From assembly GCA_038373885.1 (NCBI GenBank), contig JAWZYV010010204.1, positions 186,001-250,000 on the forward strand: a stretch of 64,000 nucleotides of DNA, in the 5' to 3' direction. Both the position numbers and the translations under genes were made by a program. Positions 44,301-55,133 of the stretch are shown here, in pieces. The stretch's first letter is position 1. Each line of letters starts with the position of its first letter. Origin of the DNA: Cheiracanthium punctorium. Its lineage: Eukaryota > Arthropoda > Arachnida > Araneae > Cheiracanthiidae. The notes below the pieces were generated by a model. It was not told where the DNA came from. It was given only the letters and a program-made list of their open reading frames with translations, and did no database searches.

Positions 44301-46607
44301 TATGTTATTTTTAGCCAGCCAAACCTGCTTTTATTTTTATCTTTAAAATGATAGTACGTTTTTAATCAACATTTAATGCCTCTAATTTTTAACCTGTTTT
44401 TAAAGTGAAATAGAAGTTAGAATTTCTTTTGAAGTGCCGTCATATAGAACTTAGTGTTCCATCGTAATATTACATATCTTAAGGATTGTAAGTTTTCCCG
44501 GTAGACTTGTTCTCTTCAAGGTAAAGCAGCTTTTTGAAATTGAAATATAAATGGCTTTTGAAGTTGAATTCATTAAACCATTTTTGCCAGTACTTATGAG
44601 TTTTTTTAGACTGTGATATATTCCTGTGCCAAGCTGTGATAAAGCATAGATGTGATATTTAATAGTTTTTTTAAAGCAATGAAATCCTGTTCTACAAGTA
44701 ATTATGAAATTGCTGACTGTGATACACTTCTGTGCCAAGCTGTTATAAATAAAAGTAGATGTCTCTCAAATCAGTTGCTATCCTTGTTTCCATAACACTC
44801 TTCATTCATGGCCGTCCACTTCTCAACACTAATTTTGTTTCCCGGGTGTTGTCATTTCCAAATTTAACCTGGATTGTTGGCACTTACGGGAACACCCAAC
44901 ACGTATTCGTCTTCGGACATGCTTATTGCGTATTCAAAAATCTTGCAGGATTGGAGTCCAAGGAGAAGCCTTTATGATCCACTCCTCCAAGCCAATGGAA
45001 GCGCTGCAACTTGCTAAGCATGCGCGCATCGAAGAAGTATGGCAATATTCAATTAGGAGATCAAAAGTCGAAATACCCTCTGCGAAGTTTGTTCCTTTCG
45101 ATAAGCGGAAGCGCTGAATTTTATTACATGTTGTGGTTTGATCCGTTTTGTGGTTTTCTGTCCTCAGTTATGGAAAGCAATCATTTGGATATCATAAACC
45201 GCATTAACGCTGCGGAAATAAACAAAGAAAATCACAATTAAGACTTTTCTACAATCTGCATTGTGTGCGTGGGGGAGCGTGCACATAGCATATTCTAAAG
45301 TAAAAATAGGTATGTTTCTTTAAGTTTAAAAAAAAAAAAAAAAAGGTTTGGGAATGAATGGTTTTCCAAACAATGTTCTGGGGGAAAGGTGCACCCCCCC
45401 CCCGTCCACCCACCCCTCTGCCCGACGATATGCTTATGTCTCAACTTAGCAGTAAAGTACTTTTAAATAGTCTATGAGAAGTAGGGAAGGAAGAGTTCTT
45501 AATTTAACACTATAACTGGATTTAAGCCATCAATAGTTGAAATCAAAACTGCTGAACTAATACATTGTGTAACTAGTATTTGTATTTAAAAATTATTTTT
45601 AAGTATTATAATTATGTGAAATTAAGGTTTTTTGTACTTTATATTAAAAGAATTATTTACATTCTAATATTGTTTACTAATCCTGCATTTAAAATTCCTT
45701 ACTTTCTGCAAAATTGAAATTTCAAACATAAATTATTGTAAAAAGCAAATTATTCATTTTACAAATTCTAATGTTGTGTAATCCTATTATTTAAAATATT
45801 AATAATACTTTGTATAGATAGTGAAATTTAATTTGTGAAAAATTTCAATGCATGGTTTATGTCACAAATAAGCAATTGTAAGTTTAAAACTGTAATCTAG
45901 TAATACATAAATCTACTGGATTCTCTACCCTAGTTGTTGGCAGGTATACAACTAGTCAGCTTTCCCCTCCTCCCTCTCCCATTTGTTAGGAGAGGGAAAA
46001 ATAAATGAGATGGCATTCAGCAGATTTTTAATGGGAACATATATGGCCTAATTTTTTTGAAATATCTATGTATTTTTGTTAGTGTTAACTTTTTAAAGTT
46101 ACAGGATAGATTTTATTGTCTGATCTAAGAGAAAAGTTGAAATTACTTTTAACATTTTGGATATATATTTCTTTTGCTGTGCCATATTCTGTGTTCTTGG
46201 GTTATTTTATAATGAATTGTGGTAAATCTATGGAAGCTTGAAATATTTAATGACATTCTAGAATTTCATGAGAGACAGTTCATAGAAAATCAGGTAATTC
46301 TCCCCCCCCCCCCCCCAGAAATTACATTCCATTCACTTTCAAAAGAATAGAGTAAAATTGTTTTGTAAAGCTAGGATTTTGTCTTGACTGTAGATTTTGT
46401 AAAATTGATTAAGATCATCCTTTAAATAATGATAACCTCTGCTTCATTATTGAATGTTCTGCATCTAAAATTGCACATAAATGTTTATGAATTTTAAATT
46501 TAAAGATAATAAAAATTATAATTTAAATAAAAATATTTTAATAAATAATTGTAACATATATACTGTTGGTATAAAATTGTAATATATATATATATATATA
46601 TATAATA
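44301..46607. other. Interior of the 43419 element; no recognised gene
   Basis: It contains two similar words, CTGTGATATATTCCTGTGCC and CTGTGATACACTTCTGTGCC (44613, 44719), each followed by AAGCTGT. Two short unrecognised plus-strand frames lie at 44759-44977 and 44926-45117, followed by AT-rich DNA, a C-run (46303-46316) and a (TA)n run (46582-46605). I see no conserved motif. Confidence 0.4.
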
Positions 46608-46609
46608 TA

Positions 46610-47232
46610 CAGTCGAGAGCCAAAAATCCGCCGACCTAAAATCCGCGAACGTCCAAAATCCGCACAGCTTCTCTGGTGTAAATAATAAAATCCGAAGTCA
46701 TCCGCCAGTGATGAAATTATTGAAAAGTGTCTTGAATCCAGATAAATATGATTCTGATGATGAAAACTTGGGTAATAATAATAATAAAATCCATTTGATT
46801 AAAGTTTAAAGTTAGGAGAAGAATACCTTAAATTTTTAGAAAAGCCAAGTTCTTTAACAGAACAAGAATTAATGATAATATACATTTTGCAAAAAGAAAG
46901 AAAAGAAAAAAAAAAAAAAAAAAAAAAGAAACAAAGTAGAAAAAAATAATATTTTAAAACAAATTGCCATAGAACATGCTTTCAAAATTAGAAAAAGGAA
47001 AAATTTGGAACCATTTGCTTTGCTAGTCTTCATGTATTTTTTTCTTTTTTTCTCTTGCTTTTGTATTTAATGTGAAAATATAAGTGAAATACTTTTGACT
47101 GCTTTTATTTCATTGTAATTGTATTCTACTTTTTTAAAATCAGAAATGTAATGATTTATCTTTTACGGCCCAAAATCCTAAAATCCGCACAAGCCATGGT
47201 CCCAAGCTGTGCGGATTTCTGGCTCTCTACTG
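46610..47232. mobile_element. Pogo/Tigger-like MITE, 623 bp
   Basis: The ends CAGTCGAGAGCCAAAAATCC and, inverted, CAGTAGAGAGCCAGAAATCC are flanked by TA (46608-46609, 47233-47234). The right end shares TCCGCACAAGCCATGGTCCC with the 24376-25939 element. The interior has an A-run (46909-46926) and a trace of transposase-tail-like coding. Confidence 0.88.
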
Positions 47233-47719
47233 TATATAAAAAATGGGCATCACGCGCTTGAACTTTGCTCGAAGTCAAAATTACGTTCACGCACTTTTCC
47301 TCTTTTTTCATATTTGTGTATTCTCATCTCTGCAGATAACAAAATTAGCATTGTAAAGAGAATTTGAGAGGTTTGTCTTAGATGTGCTTCAACTGTAATA
47401 TAAATCAAGATCTTTCTTCTGAAGCACAGAAATGCATACCAAATAAATAAAAATATTTCATGAATTATAGTTTAAGTTATGAAAATTCTTGATTTATTTT
47501 TTATTTTTTGATGCAAATAATACAAAATACAATCAAAATTATTTAAAATTTTTAATTTGTCTGGTTTTTACCAATTTTACAAAAATGCAGATTTTGGTGG
47601 TACGATTCACAAACTGACATAAAGCACACTGAGTATAATTAAATATTGATTTTGTTGAGAGTAAAAGTTCAAAGCAACAACGTTTTTTATGAAATAAAAC
47701 AAGAACCAGGTTTGTAGAG

Positions 47720-47928
47720 CAAATAGTTTATACTAAATGAAGGAAAGACAAGATATTTTCGGCAAAAATCATAATTTTTCAAGAATTCAATCTCTATACT
47801 GCATGGGTTAATATTATGCAACTGAGTTAAAGCTTTACCAATCTCATTTTCTAGTCAATTGGCAACTTTTAGGGGGGTGCCCCAAAAAATAACGTTAAAT
47901 TTTTTCCCCATGTAACTTGTGACCACCC
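47720..47928 (-). repeat. Right TIR of the 19-kb element
   Basis: Imperfect inverse of 28902-29110. Confidence 0.8.
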
Positions 47929-47930
47929 TA

Positions 47931-48420
47931 ATATACATATTGTTTTTAATTTGGGGGCAACCTGTTGTTCTGGGGTTTAAAATAGTTTAAAATTCGTATT
48001 CTACACGTCAAATAATTAAATTTTGCTTTTGGTTACATCAAAATCAGTCAACTAGAACTAGAACTGGAGATGCGGAGGTTTTGGTTTCCCCATTGTTTTC
48101 CTATAGCGGTTCGAGAAATCTCAAGAAATATTGGTCGTAGGCCTTCGGTAACTTTTAGGGACTTATTTTTGGTGCCAAATTTAATGATATTTCACCAAAA
48201 GTCTCAAAGCTTGGTGCCATTTTAGTCATTTGGTGCGCTTTTCCCAGTGGGGCTTGTGAAGGTACTTTTCCTGCATTACCGAGCATAATAGCCTAATATT
48301 TCTCTTCTATGACGTAATCAAAATTCCCGCCTTATGTGGAAGCTTCCAGAAAAGTATATATTCTTCGAGAAATATGCTTTTCTGGAAGCTTCTTCTTGTG
48401 GCTTCTGCTTTGACTATAAA
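47931..48420. other. Interval without a recognised gene
   Basis: Mixed composition. TCCAGAAAAGTATATATTCT and AGAAATATGCTTTTCTGGAA (48348-48390) form a hairpin. Confidence 0.4.
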
Positions 48421-48422
48421 TA

Positions 48423-50341
48423 CCGTAATTTATGGAAGAAACGCCGCACCCATGAAAATGAGCTTAGTTAGCTGGAAAATCATCAGTAATGCCGCACCTA
48501 CCTGGCATAAATGCCGCTGCCACGATTGTTTGGGGGGGGGATGATCGTGGTCAGAAGAAGTCAATGGCAGATAAAATTCAATATTTTCTAAAATAATTTC
48601 TTAATTAACAAAAAATAAATACCATAATTCATGGAAGAAATGCCGTGGCGTTTACGAGTTTAAAAGTTAAAAAATTGTAAGTGCGGCGTTTATACCGGGT
48701 GCGGCATTTACGATATTTAAAAAATTTTTTTTTTAGCTGATCTTCAACGAAAAATCATAAAAATTATTTAGTAATAATTTTCTCAAAAGAAGGCCCCCAC
48801 CACCGTGCATGTACTTTTTAGCAGTGCACGGAGCACAGTGTAACGAATTAGAATGGGAACCTACCCCCTTGAAAAGCTGTTTGATCCAATGCTGTGGGTG
48901 GGTACATAAATCCAACTGATGCCTCCTCAATTAAGTAAAAAAAAAAAAAAAAAAGCTTTCTATGTCTACATTTTAGAACTATAATTAAATTTTGATGAAG
49001 GTTTTAATATATATATATTTTGATGGGCTAAAATTCCTTAAAATAGTACCGCAAAAACGCACTACCATCGATTAGTCGCACCCCTGTGTTCCAATGAATG
49101 TTCATTGCTCTCAGGCCCTGACTGGCCAGGTCGGCGATCGCCGAGAGCCCCCGGCATAAGGGAGGGCCCCCCCAGCCCCAGCGAGGCCTTCCCAAAATGG
49201 ATATTCTACTTTATAATTAAAGTAATTTGATATACATCAGAGTATTGTACCAAAGTAGTTCGATTGTTTATTTCTTTGTAATCCCTTTTACAAAGTGGCG
49301 TTGCGAAGGACCCCACAGACCTTTGGCGCGGAATCGCCAAAGAATCAGGGGCCCCAATAGCTTTAAAATAGTAGTTAAATATGGTTTTAGGCAAGTAAAC
49401 CTAATTTTCAAATATTACGTATCCTAATATTCTTTTCCCTCCAACCTCACCAGTAAGGAGCCCCTTTTCAATAGCCTAGGAGCCAGTCCGGGCCTGATTG
49501 TTCTTAAAATACTGAATCTCAACCAAAACTAGTCTGTTGTGCCCGGTGCGAATTTAACCATTCTATCCCCCCCCCCCCCCCCCAAAAAAAAAAAGTTGAT
49601 CTGAAAGTTTAACTGTAAGTTATTTGTGTTTTTTTCACCGTGCAGCTTTGCACCCTGTGAAGGAGCACTGTACCGAATAAACACTGCCTTATTATTACAG
49701 TAAAAACTCAACTACGAGTAATTGGCAAGCTCAGGAAACGCTGAGTGCTTTTAAAATAAACCCCAACATCAAAAGTAATAATGAATTGAAAAATCAAGAG
49801 TAGTTTAAATGTAGAGTTATCACACAACATTCAAAGCTTAAAACAAACAATTCGCTGAAGCACGCTCATTACGTAATGAACAGCTGGCCATCTGCGAAAA
49901 AAAAAAAATTGTTTACTTTTGACTGGAGCCGGCTGGCTGTTTTGTTTTAATAGCATGTGCTATACTGTCCGAAATTTTAGTGAATGCAAGAAGTTTTTTA
50001 CAAGTTATTTATTTCTATAAATTCCGATTTGCGTATATAAAAACTGATGTTTTACACGAAATCCGACACTGATTATTTGAAAATGAAAATTGTAAGCTTC
50101 GTAAAATAGCGGTAAATACTTTAAAACATATGGGAAAGGGGGGAAAAAAAGAGATTTTTACCGTTTATCCACCCCCTCTCCTGAAATATATTCCAGTGCG
50201 ATGTTTCTTTTTTTTTTTTCGAAAGGGGGGGGGGGGGAGAGATCGCAGCTGCGGCATTTCTGATAATTTTCTTGTTAATTAAGCTCATTTTCGTGGGTGC
50301 GGTGCTTACGATGGGTGCGGCGTTTCTTCCATAAATTACGG
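48423..50341. mobile_element. CCGTAATTTATGGAAG-family TIR element
   Basis: The ends CCGTAATTTATGGAAGAAAC and its inverse are flanked by TA (48421-48422, 50342-50343). Both continue with GCCGCACCCA and AATGAGCTTA. It overlaps, rather than simply contains, the next feature, so a rearrangement or element-in-element history is required. Confidence 0.7.
49112..49496. mobile_element. hAT MITE in the left arm
   Basis: The ends CAGGCCCTGACTGGCC and, inverted, CAGGCCCGGACTGGCTCC. Flanking 8-mers ATTGCTCT and ATTGTTCT agree at seven of eight positions. The right arm lacks it, so it entered after the arms formed, or only one arm copy carried it. Confidence 0.88.
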
Positions 50342-50424
50342 TAAATAAAAAATATGTTGCAATACTTATTAGACCTAATTTATTAAAAAAGCTATTTAGT
50401 TGATCAGATATATTTCAAGAGAAA

Positions 50425-50524
50425 TTGGATAAACGGTAAAAAAAATCTTTTTTCTCCCCCTTCCCATAGAATGTTTCCAAGTATTTACCGCTGTTTTATA
50501 AAGCTTACGATTTCTATTTTCAAA
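50425..50524. repeat. Right arm, inner part
   Basis: Inverse copy of about 50085-50195 (TTACCGTTTATCCA, AGCTTACGATTT). The homology resumes at 52507 beyond the hAT insertion. Confidence 0.7.
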
Positions 50525-52506
50525 CAGGGTTGCTACGCGACCGGGAGAACCTGGAAAACCGGGAAAACTCAGGGAATTTAGAAATCGCGAAAAAAACCGG
50601 GAAAACTCAGGGAAAATGAAGAATTTTCATGAAAACCGGGAAAATACAGGGAAAAATATATTTGCAGGGAAAAATTCATTTATATTTTTTAATTAATACA
50701 AATTTTAAATTTTTGTTTGGGAAAGATTATGCCTGTATTTCGTATTTCAGTAAAAAGTGAGATCGCGAACCATAACCTGCGCCTTGTTTATTGAAAAGCC
50801 GGAGTCACGCCCGTCGAAGCGATTGATTGGCGCCAGTGGTATGCCTATGCATCTAAGAGAGCTGGCTAGAGAAAGGGTATTCCCCTTTTCCCCTCTCAGC
50901 TCCGCTCTGTCGTATAATCTCTCTACGGAACGTTCCTTTAGAAAGGGCGATATTCCCTTTTGCGCTTCCTCCTGGTGGATTTCCCCCTTCTAGTTCTTCC
51001 CCATCTGCTTGTATGTGGGCATTGCTAGACACACGTCGCGTGTTTGTTTATGGTTTTTACTCTTTCTCGCTGTTTAGTCTTGCTGTCACCTCGTGTGTAC
51101 TCTGTTTTTTTTTTTTTTTTTTTTCAAAATCTGCAAGGAATTCATACCATGATGCCTTGCAGAGAAAGAAAGATGCTCAACAAAAGTTGCAAGATGAAGG
51201 AAGAAATAAATGAAAAGTTTCTGAGCAGATCAAAATATTACAAAAGAAAATACAGAAAATTATGGAGGAACAATCTGCTGGATTGTCTAACATCAACCAA
51301 CGGATTTTGGAATTAAAAAATAATAATAATAAATCTTTAGATTTACTAGTGAAAGTGTTTATTTTATTAAAAATTTGCTTTTTTTCCCCAATGAGCAGGC
51401 ACTTGTTCATCAATCATTTTGCCATTACTAAGGACCAAACTGCTGGTAATAAGTAATAATTTTAATTTACAGGGATAAAAATCTTCCACGGAATTCCGCA
51501 TTTTAATTATTTTTATTTAAAAAAAATATGTAGATGATATAATCGCGGCAGAATTCCGAATCTCGTATCTGCCAACTCAAGTTCAATCTTTTTGGTAAAT
51601 GAGTATTTCCTTTTCAGTATTTCTTTATAAACATTTCTAATGCAACTACAAAATACTTGAATGCTTATTTAAATTTATGTTTATAAATTTCTTGAATTTT
51701 AAATGCTTCTGAAAGTTTGAATGTTAAGCTAAAAAATCATGACAGAGATTTAAATAAGACATTGATTTGCATAGATTGACTATGAGAAAAAGAACTGCTT
51801 TTCTTTTAAGTAAAGGTAAATGCAGTTTTTAATATTTATTTTTTAACACTTTTTGTCAATGCAACTAATTACACTGCAATATAATTTTTACACTATTTCT
51901 GATGGAAGTTTTGCAAAAAAAAGTAAATAATAATAATATTAAACCTTCCAAATCAGCCTTTTTATGTTATTTTATTTGTACATAAAGACATTGTCTGAAA
52001 TCTATTCATGAAATTATTTACCTTGACCTTAGATTTATGGGGAATTTGCTTAAAATCCTCTTTTTAAATAATGATAGCCTGTTTTTCTATTGAACACTCT
52101 CTATCTAAAATTGATTATTAAATACTTATTTATGCATGAGTACTGGGATTATTTTAATCAAGATAAATATAATTAATTTGGTTTGCGATTGATATTTTAT
52201 GGAAAACAGTGTATGATGCTTGTCAAAATATTTTAACGGTTAAATTCAAGCTTACGCACTTTTTCTCTTCAATCATTCTCATCCCTAAATTTAGCTTAAC
52301 TAAATTAAGTTGATAATTTTAATTTAGTTAAGCTAATAATCAATGTGATATTATTAAAGATGCACAACTATTTAAAATATTAGGAGATGATACTATATTG
52401 TGTTATATGCCGTTATTGCGCTATGTCGTGTTTGTCCCCTTTTTGATCACGAAAAGGACAGGGAAAATACAGGGAATTTCATTTCAGGATTTGAGTAGCA
52501 ACCCTG
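50525..52506. mobile_element. hAT-like element with 5-bp TSD in the right arm
   Basis: The ends CAGGGTTGCTACGCGACC and, inverted, CAGGGTTGCTACTCAAATCC. TCAAA flanks both sides (50520-50524, 52507-52511; the first base of each flank is consistent with the uninterrupted copy at 50073-50080). Subterminal GGGAAAACTCAGGGAA and ACAGGGAAAATACAGGGAAT words repeat. The interior has unrecognised short frames and a nested element at 51470-52287. Confidence 0.8.
51470..52287. mobile_element. Second CAGGGATGAGAAT-family element, 6-bp TSD
   Basis: The left end CAGGGATAAAAATCTTCC. The right end, inverted TAGGGATGAGAATGATTG, has the first base changed. AATTTA flanks both sides (51464-51469, 52288-52293). 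It is non-coding and nested in the 50525-52506 element. Confidence 0.75.
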
Positions 52507-52511
52507 TCAAA

Positions 52512-52889
52512 TAATCAGACATCAATGTTTATATTCACAAAGGCGAATTTATAGAAATAAAAAAATAACTTCTAAAAACCTTCTTGCATCCGCAAAAAGT
52601 TCGGACAGACTACCAGGCGCCATTAAAATGAAAAGAGCAATCGATGTGTGAGAAGAGGCTCCAGTTAAAAGTAAACATTTCCCCCCGCGGATGGCCAGCT
52701 GTTGATTATGTAATGAGCTTGCTTCAGCAAATTGTTGTTTTAAGCTGAATGTTGTGTAACAACTCTTGATGGTTCTATTTATGTATTATTTTTAATATTT
52801 ATAACATTGCGATTTATTTTAAAAGAACTCGGCATTTCTTGAGTATACCAATTAGTTGGCAGTGTTTATTCGATAGTGCTCCTGTAAGT
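52512..52889. repeat. Right arm, middle part
   Basis: Inverse copy of about 49655-50075: GCGAATTTATAGAAATAAAA, CTTGCATCCGCAAAAAGTTC, GGATGGCCAGCTGTTGATTA and GTGTTTATTCGATAGTGCTC all have partners in the left arm. Confidence 0.7.
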
Positions 52890-53810
52890 CAGTACTGAAC
52901 GGGCAAGTGAGGAAAGGCTGAATAAAAATTATAAAGTCTCAAATAATTTCACTAAGTCCGTCAGTGCTAACTAACTAAAACTTTAGCAGACTTTACGCAC
53001 AATGGAAGCAGTTTTTAAAAGACTTGCTCAATGTAAAAGACAGTGTAAAAACTTGTAAAATGATTAAAAAATATTTTTCAATAAGATAAAAACAGTTTTT
53101 ATTTCAATCTTGATACTTGAAATCATTCATCTGGTTACAATCCAGGAAAAAGCAACATAGTAAGTAAATCAGAACTTACATTATTATTCTCTGTTACAAA
53201 TTGAATTATTCCCTTTATAAAGGGCTAAGTGCTCATTTGAGCCGACGATTATACTACTGTTATTATTTTAACATTGACAAACTAAAAGAATGCTTAAAAG
53301 AAAAAAGAATTAAGTAAGCAAAAAAACTGAGCATCGCCAGCCAGGCATCAAAGCTAAGAGTATTTAAATCTTAGCCGCGATTGGCAAAGTACGCTATTCC
53401 AAGGACATGCATACCAGGGAAAACGGCGGCACGTCGAGGCACGCGGCGGTATTGGACGATCGGCATTAATCTGCATAAACCGAAAGTCAAAGTTAATTTG
53501 CATAACGCAAAAGGAAAGTGCGTTAGCAATTGTTCACACGTAAGAAACCAATGAGGTAAGAAACTTTGAAGAGATGTTTTAAAGCATTACAGGTTAAATT
53601 AATGCTATGAATTGATTGGCCGATGTTGAATTATGGCAAATAAGAGAATTTTAGAGGAGAGAATTTTAGAGGTTAACTTTTAGAATCAAATAAATGTGAA
53701 CTGAAACTTGTTTACTGTTTGTATTTAAGCTTAAAAGAAGTATTTACGAGTAAAGTACGGTAACAAGACCGAAAATAAAGCTTTAATGCCTGATAGGGCT
53801 AACAGCTCCT
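52890..53810. other. Unexplained ~0.9-kb insertion in the right arm
   Basis: It has no counterpart in the left arm. It holds a GC-richer block (53400-53470, with ACGGCGGCACGTCGAGGC) and words TTTGCATAACGCAAAAGG. No TIRs or coding motifs were recognised. Confidence 0.4.
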
Positions 53811-54438
53811 GCACAGGGCGCAAAGCCGCAGGGCAGAAAAAAAACCTTTTAGATTAACTTAATTTTTTGGGGGGGAGAGGGGAAGGGTTAAACTCGCACC
53901 GGGCGCAACATAGAGTAATTTTGGCTGAAATTCAGTATTTTAAGAATAATAGAGGTTCATGTGAAAAACGGGTGCATTTAATAGAGGGTAGTGCACTTTT
54001 GTGGTATTTTACAGAACTTTAACCCTTCAAAATATATATTTAATCTTTCATTAAAATTTAATTCTAAAATGTAGATGTAAAAGATTTACTTCTATTTTTT
54101 TTTTCTTAATTGAGGAGACATCGGTTGGATGTATGAAGCCATACACTTCAGAGCACGGGACATCGGCCCTTCTCAGGGTGCACTGACTTCTCCAAAACTG
54201 GATCAAACTTCTTTTCTATGGGGGGAAGGTTTGCATTCTGATTCGCTACGCTGTGCTCTGTGCACTCTAAAGAGTACGTGCCGGTGGTGGCGCCATCTTT
54301 TGAAAAATTCACTAAACTAATTTTACGATTTTTCATTGAAGATCGGCTAAAAAAATTAAAAATATTGTAAACACCGCACTTACTATTTTTTAACTTTTAT
54401 ACTCATAAATGCTGCAGCGTTTCTTCCGTAAATTACGG
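53811..54438. repeat. Right arm, outer part and TIR
   Basis: Inverse copy of 48622 to about 49640 minus the hAT MITE. It shares GCGCCCGGTGCGAGTTTAAC-type and GTTTGATCCA words and the terminal CCGTAATTTACGGAAG. Confidence 0.7.
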
Positions 54439-54895
54439 TACAAGCATTCAGAGGCCCCAGTTCAGTGTGGAGTGAGCTCCCGTCGAGAACGGATCGCGCT
54501 GCTGATGTGTATGGTGCTTTGCTCTGTGATAGAAGTGTGTTTTCGCGCTTGTTTACGAAGCTGATTTTTAATTGCTGTTTGTAAATTCCTCATTGCTGTG
54601 TCTTAAGGGATTGTGTACGATATCCCTAGCATATTTCCACTGAATTTTGCTCTGGAAGTATTTTATTTTGTATGAGAATTACGGCATTTGTGAAAGCTTC
54701 GGTACTGAGTGGACTGTTATAAACAAGTTACTGGCTGTTAGTGTCTGTGAATTTTGTACAGCTGATTATTCTACGAAGTTCTAGAAGCAATGAAGTTTGT
54801 GTTTCATCCTGACCAGTGGACTCTCTTCTAGAACTCTCTACACCAACTGAACTTTAGAACGACGAACCCAGGAATAGCAGAGTATTCTGCAACAA
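54439..54895. other. Interval without a recognised gene
   Basis: Mixed composition (CCGTCGAGAACGGATCGCGC at 54480). No frame of note. It could be the untranslated part of another element. Confidence 0.35.
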
Positions 54896-55125
54896 TATAC
54901 ACTGCCCGACATTGAAAATGCAACACCTATAAGGAGTGGCCAGAAAGTGTTGAAACTCAGCAAGCAGAGAGAGAGAGACAGTAGTGACCAATAAGTGATC
55001 TTTATTTCAAAATTATATGCATAATACAGAGGGAGAGCAGCGTTGTCTTAGTAGGTTGTTGGACCACTGTGGACGGCGATACACGAAGCAACCTGTCTAG
55101 GTACTGAGACGGTGAGAGTATAGAT
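54896..55125. mobile_element. Truncated TIR element end (GACATTGAAAATGCAACACC)
   Basis: CACTGCCCGACATTGAAAATG, then GCAACACC, followed by TTGGACCACTGTGGACGGCG and ATACACGAAGCAACCTGTC, resembles ends of Tc1/mariner-type repeats common in arthropods. A (GA)n run lies at 54966-54977. No second end was found. Confidence 0.45.
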
Positions 55126-55133
55126 GCATACCT

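Larger units (their letters stand above)
43419..47332. mobile_element. CAGGGATGAGAAT-family TIR element with 6-bp TSD
   Basis: The ends CAGGGATGAGAATCTTCC (43419) and, inverted, CAGAGATGAGAATACAC (47332) face each other. CAGATA occurs immediately outside both (43413-43418, 47333-47338). A relative with the same ends and a 6-bp TSD lies at 51470-52287. hAT-like ends with 5-6-bp TSDs are known (hAT5-type). No transposase was recognised inside. Confidence 0.78.
28902..47928 (-). mobile_element. Ancient TA-flanked DNA transposon, 19 kb with insertions
   Basis: The left end GGGTGGTCACAAGAAATC (28902) and the right end, inverted GGGTGGTCACAAGTTACATG (to 47928), open imperfect TIRs of about 200 bp sharing AAAGTTGCCAAT, AAAATGAGATTG and TTGCATAATATTAACCC. 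TA flanks at 28900-28901 and 47929-47930. Each end lacks any nearer partner, and they face each other. Pieces of one minus-strand gene lie between them and run continuously across later insertions (see 31850, 40790 and 43140), which supports a single element. Subtracting the delimited insertions leaves roughly 3-4 kb. Confidence 0.75.
48622..54438. mobile_element. Foldback composite with ~1.6-kb inverted arms
   Basis: The left end CCATAATTCATGGAAG (48622) and the right end, inverted CCGTAATTTACGGAAG (54438), are flanked by TA. Inverse similarity runs far inward: TAAAAGTTAAAAAATNGTAAG, GCTGTTTGATCCA/GAAGTTTGATCCA, TGCCCGGTGCGAATTTAACC, CTATACTGTCCGAA and TTACCGTTTATCCA. The left arm ends near 50195 and the right begins near 50425. 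Insertions at 49112-49496 (left arm) and 50525-52506 and about 52890-53800 (right arm) explain the length difference. No transposase was found. Confidence 0.75.
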
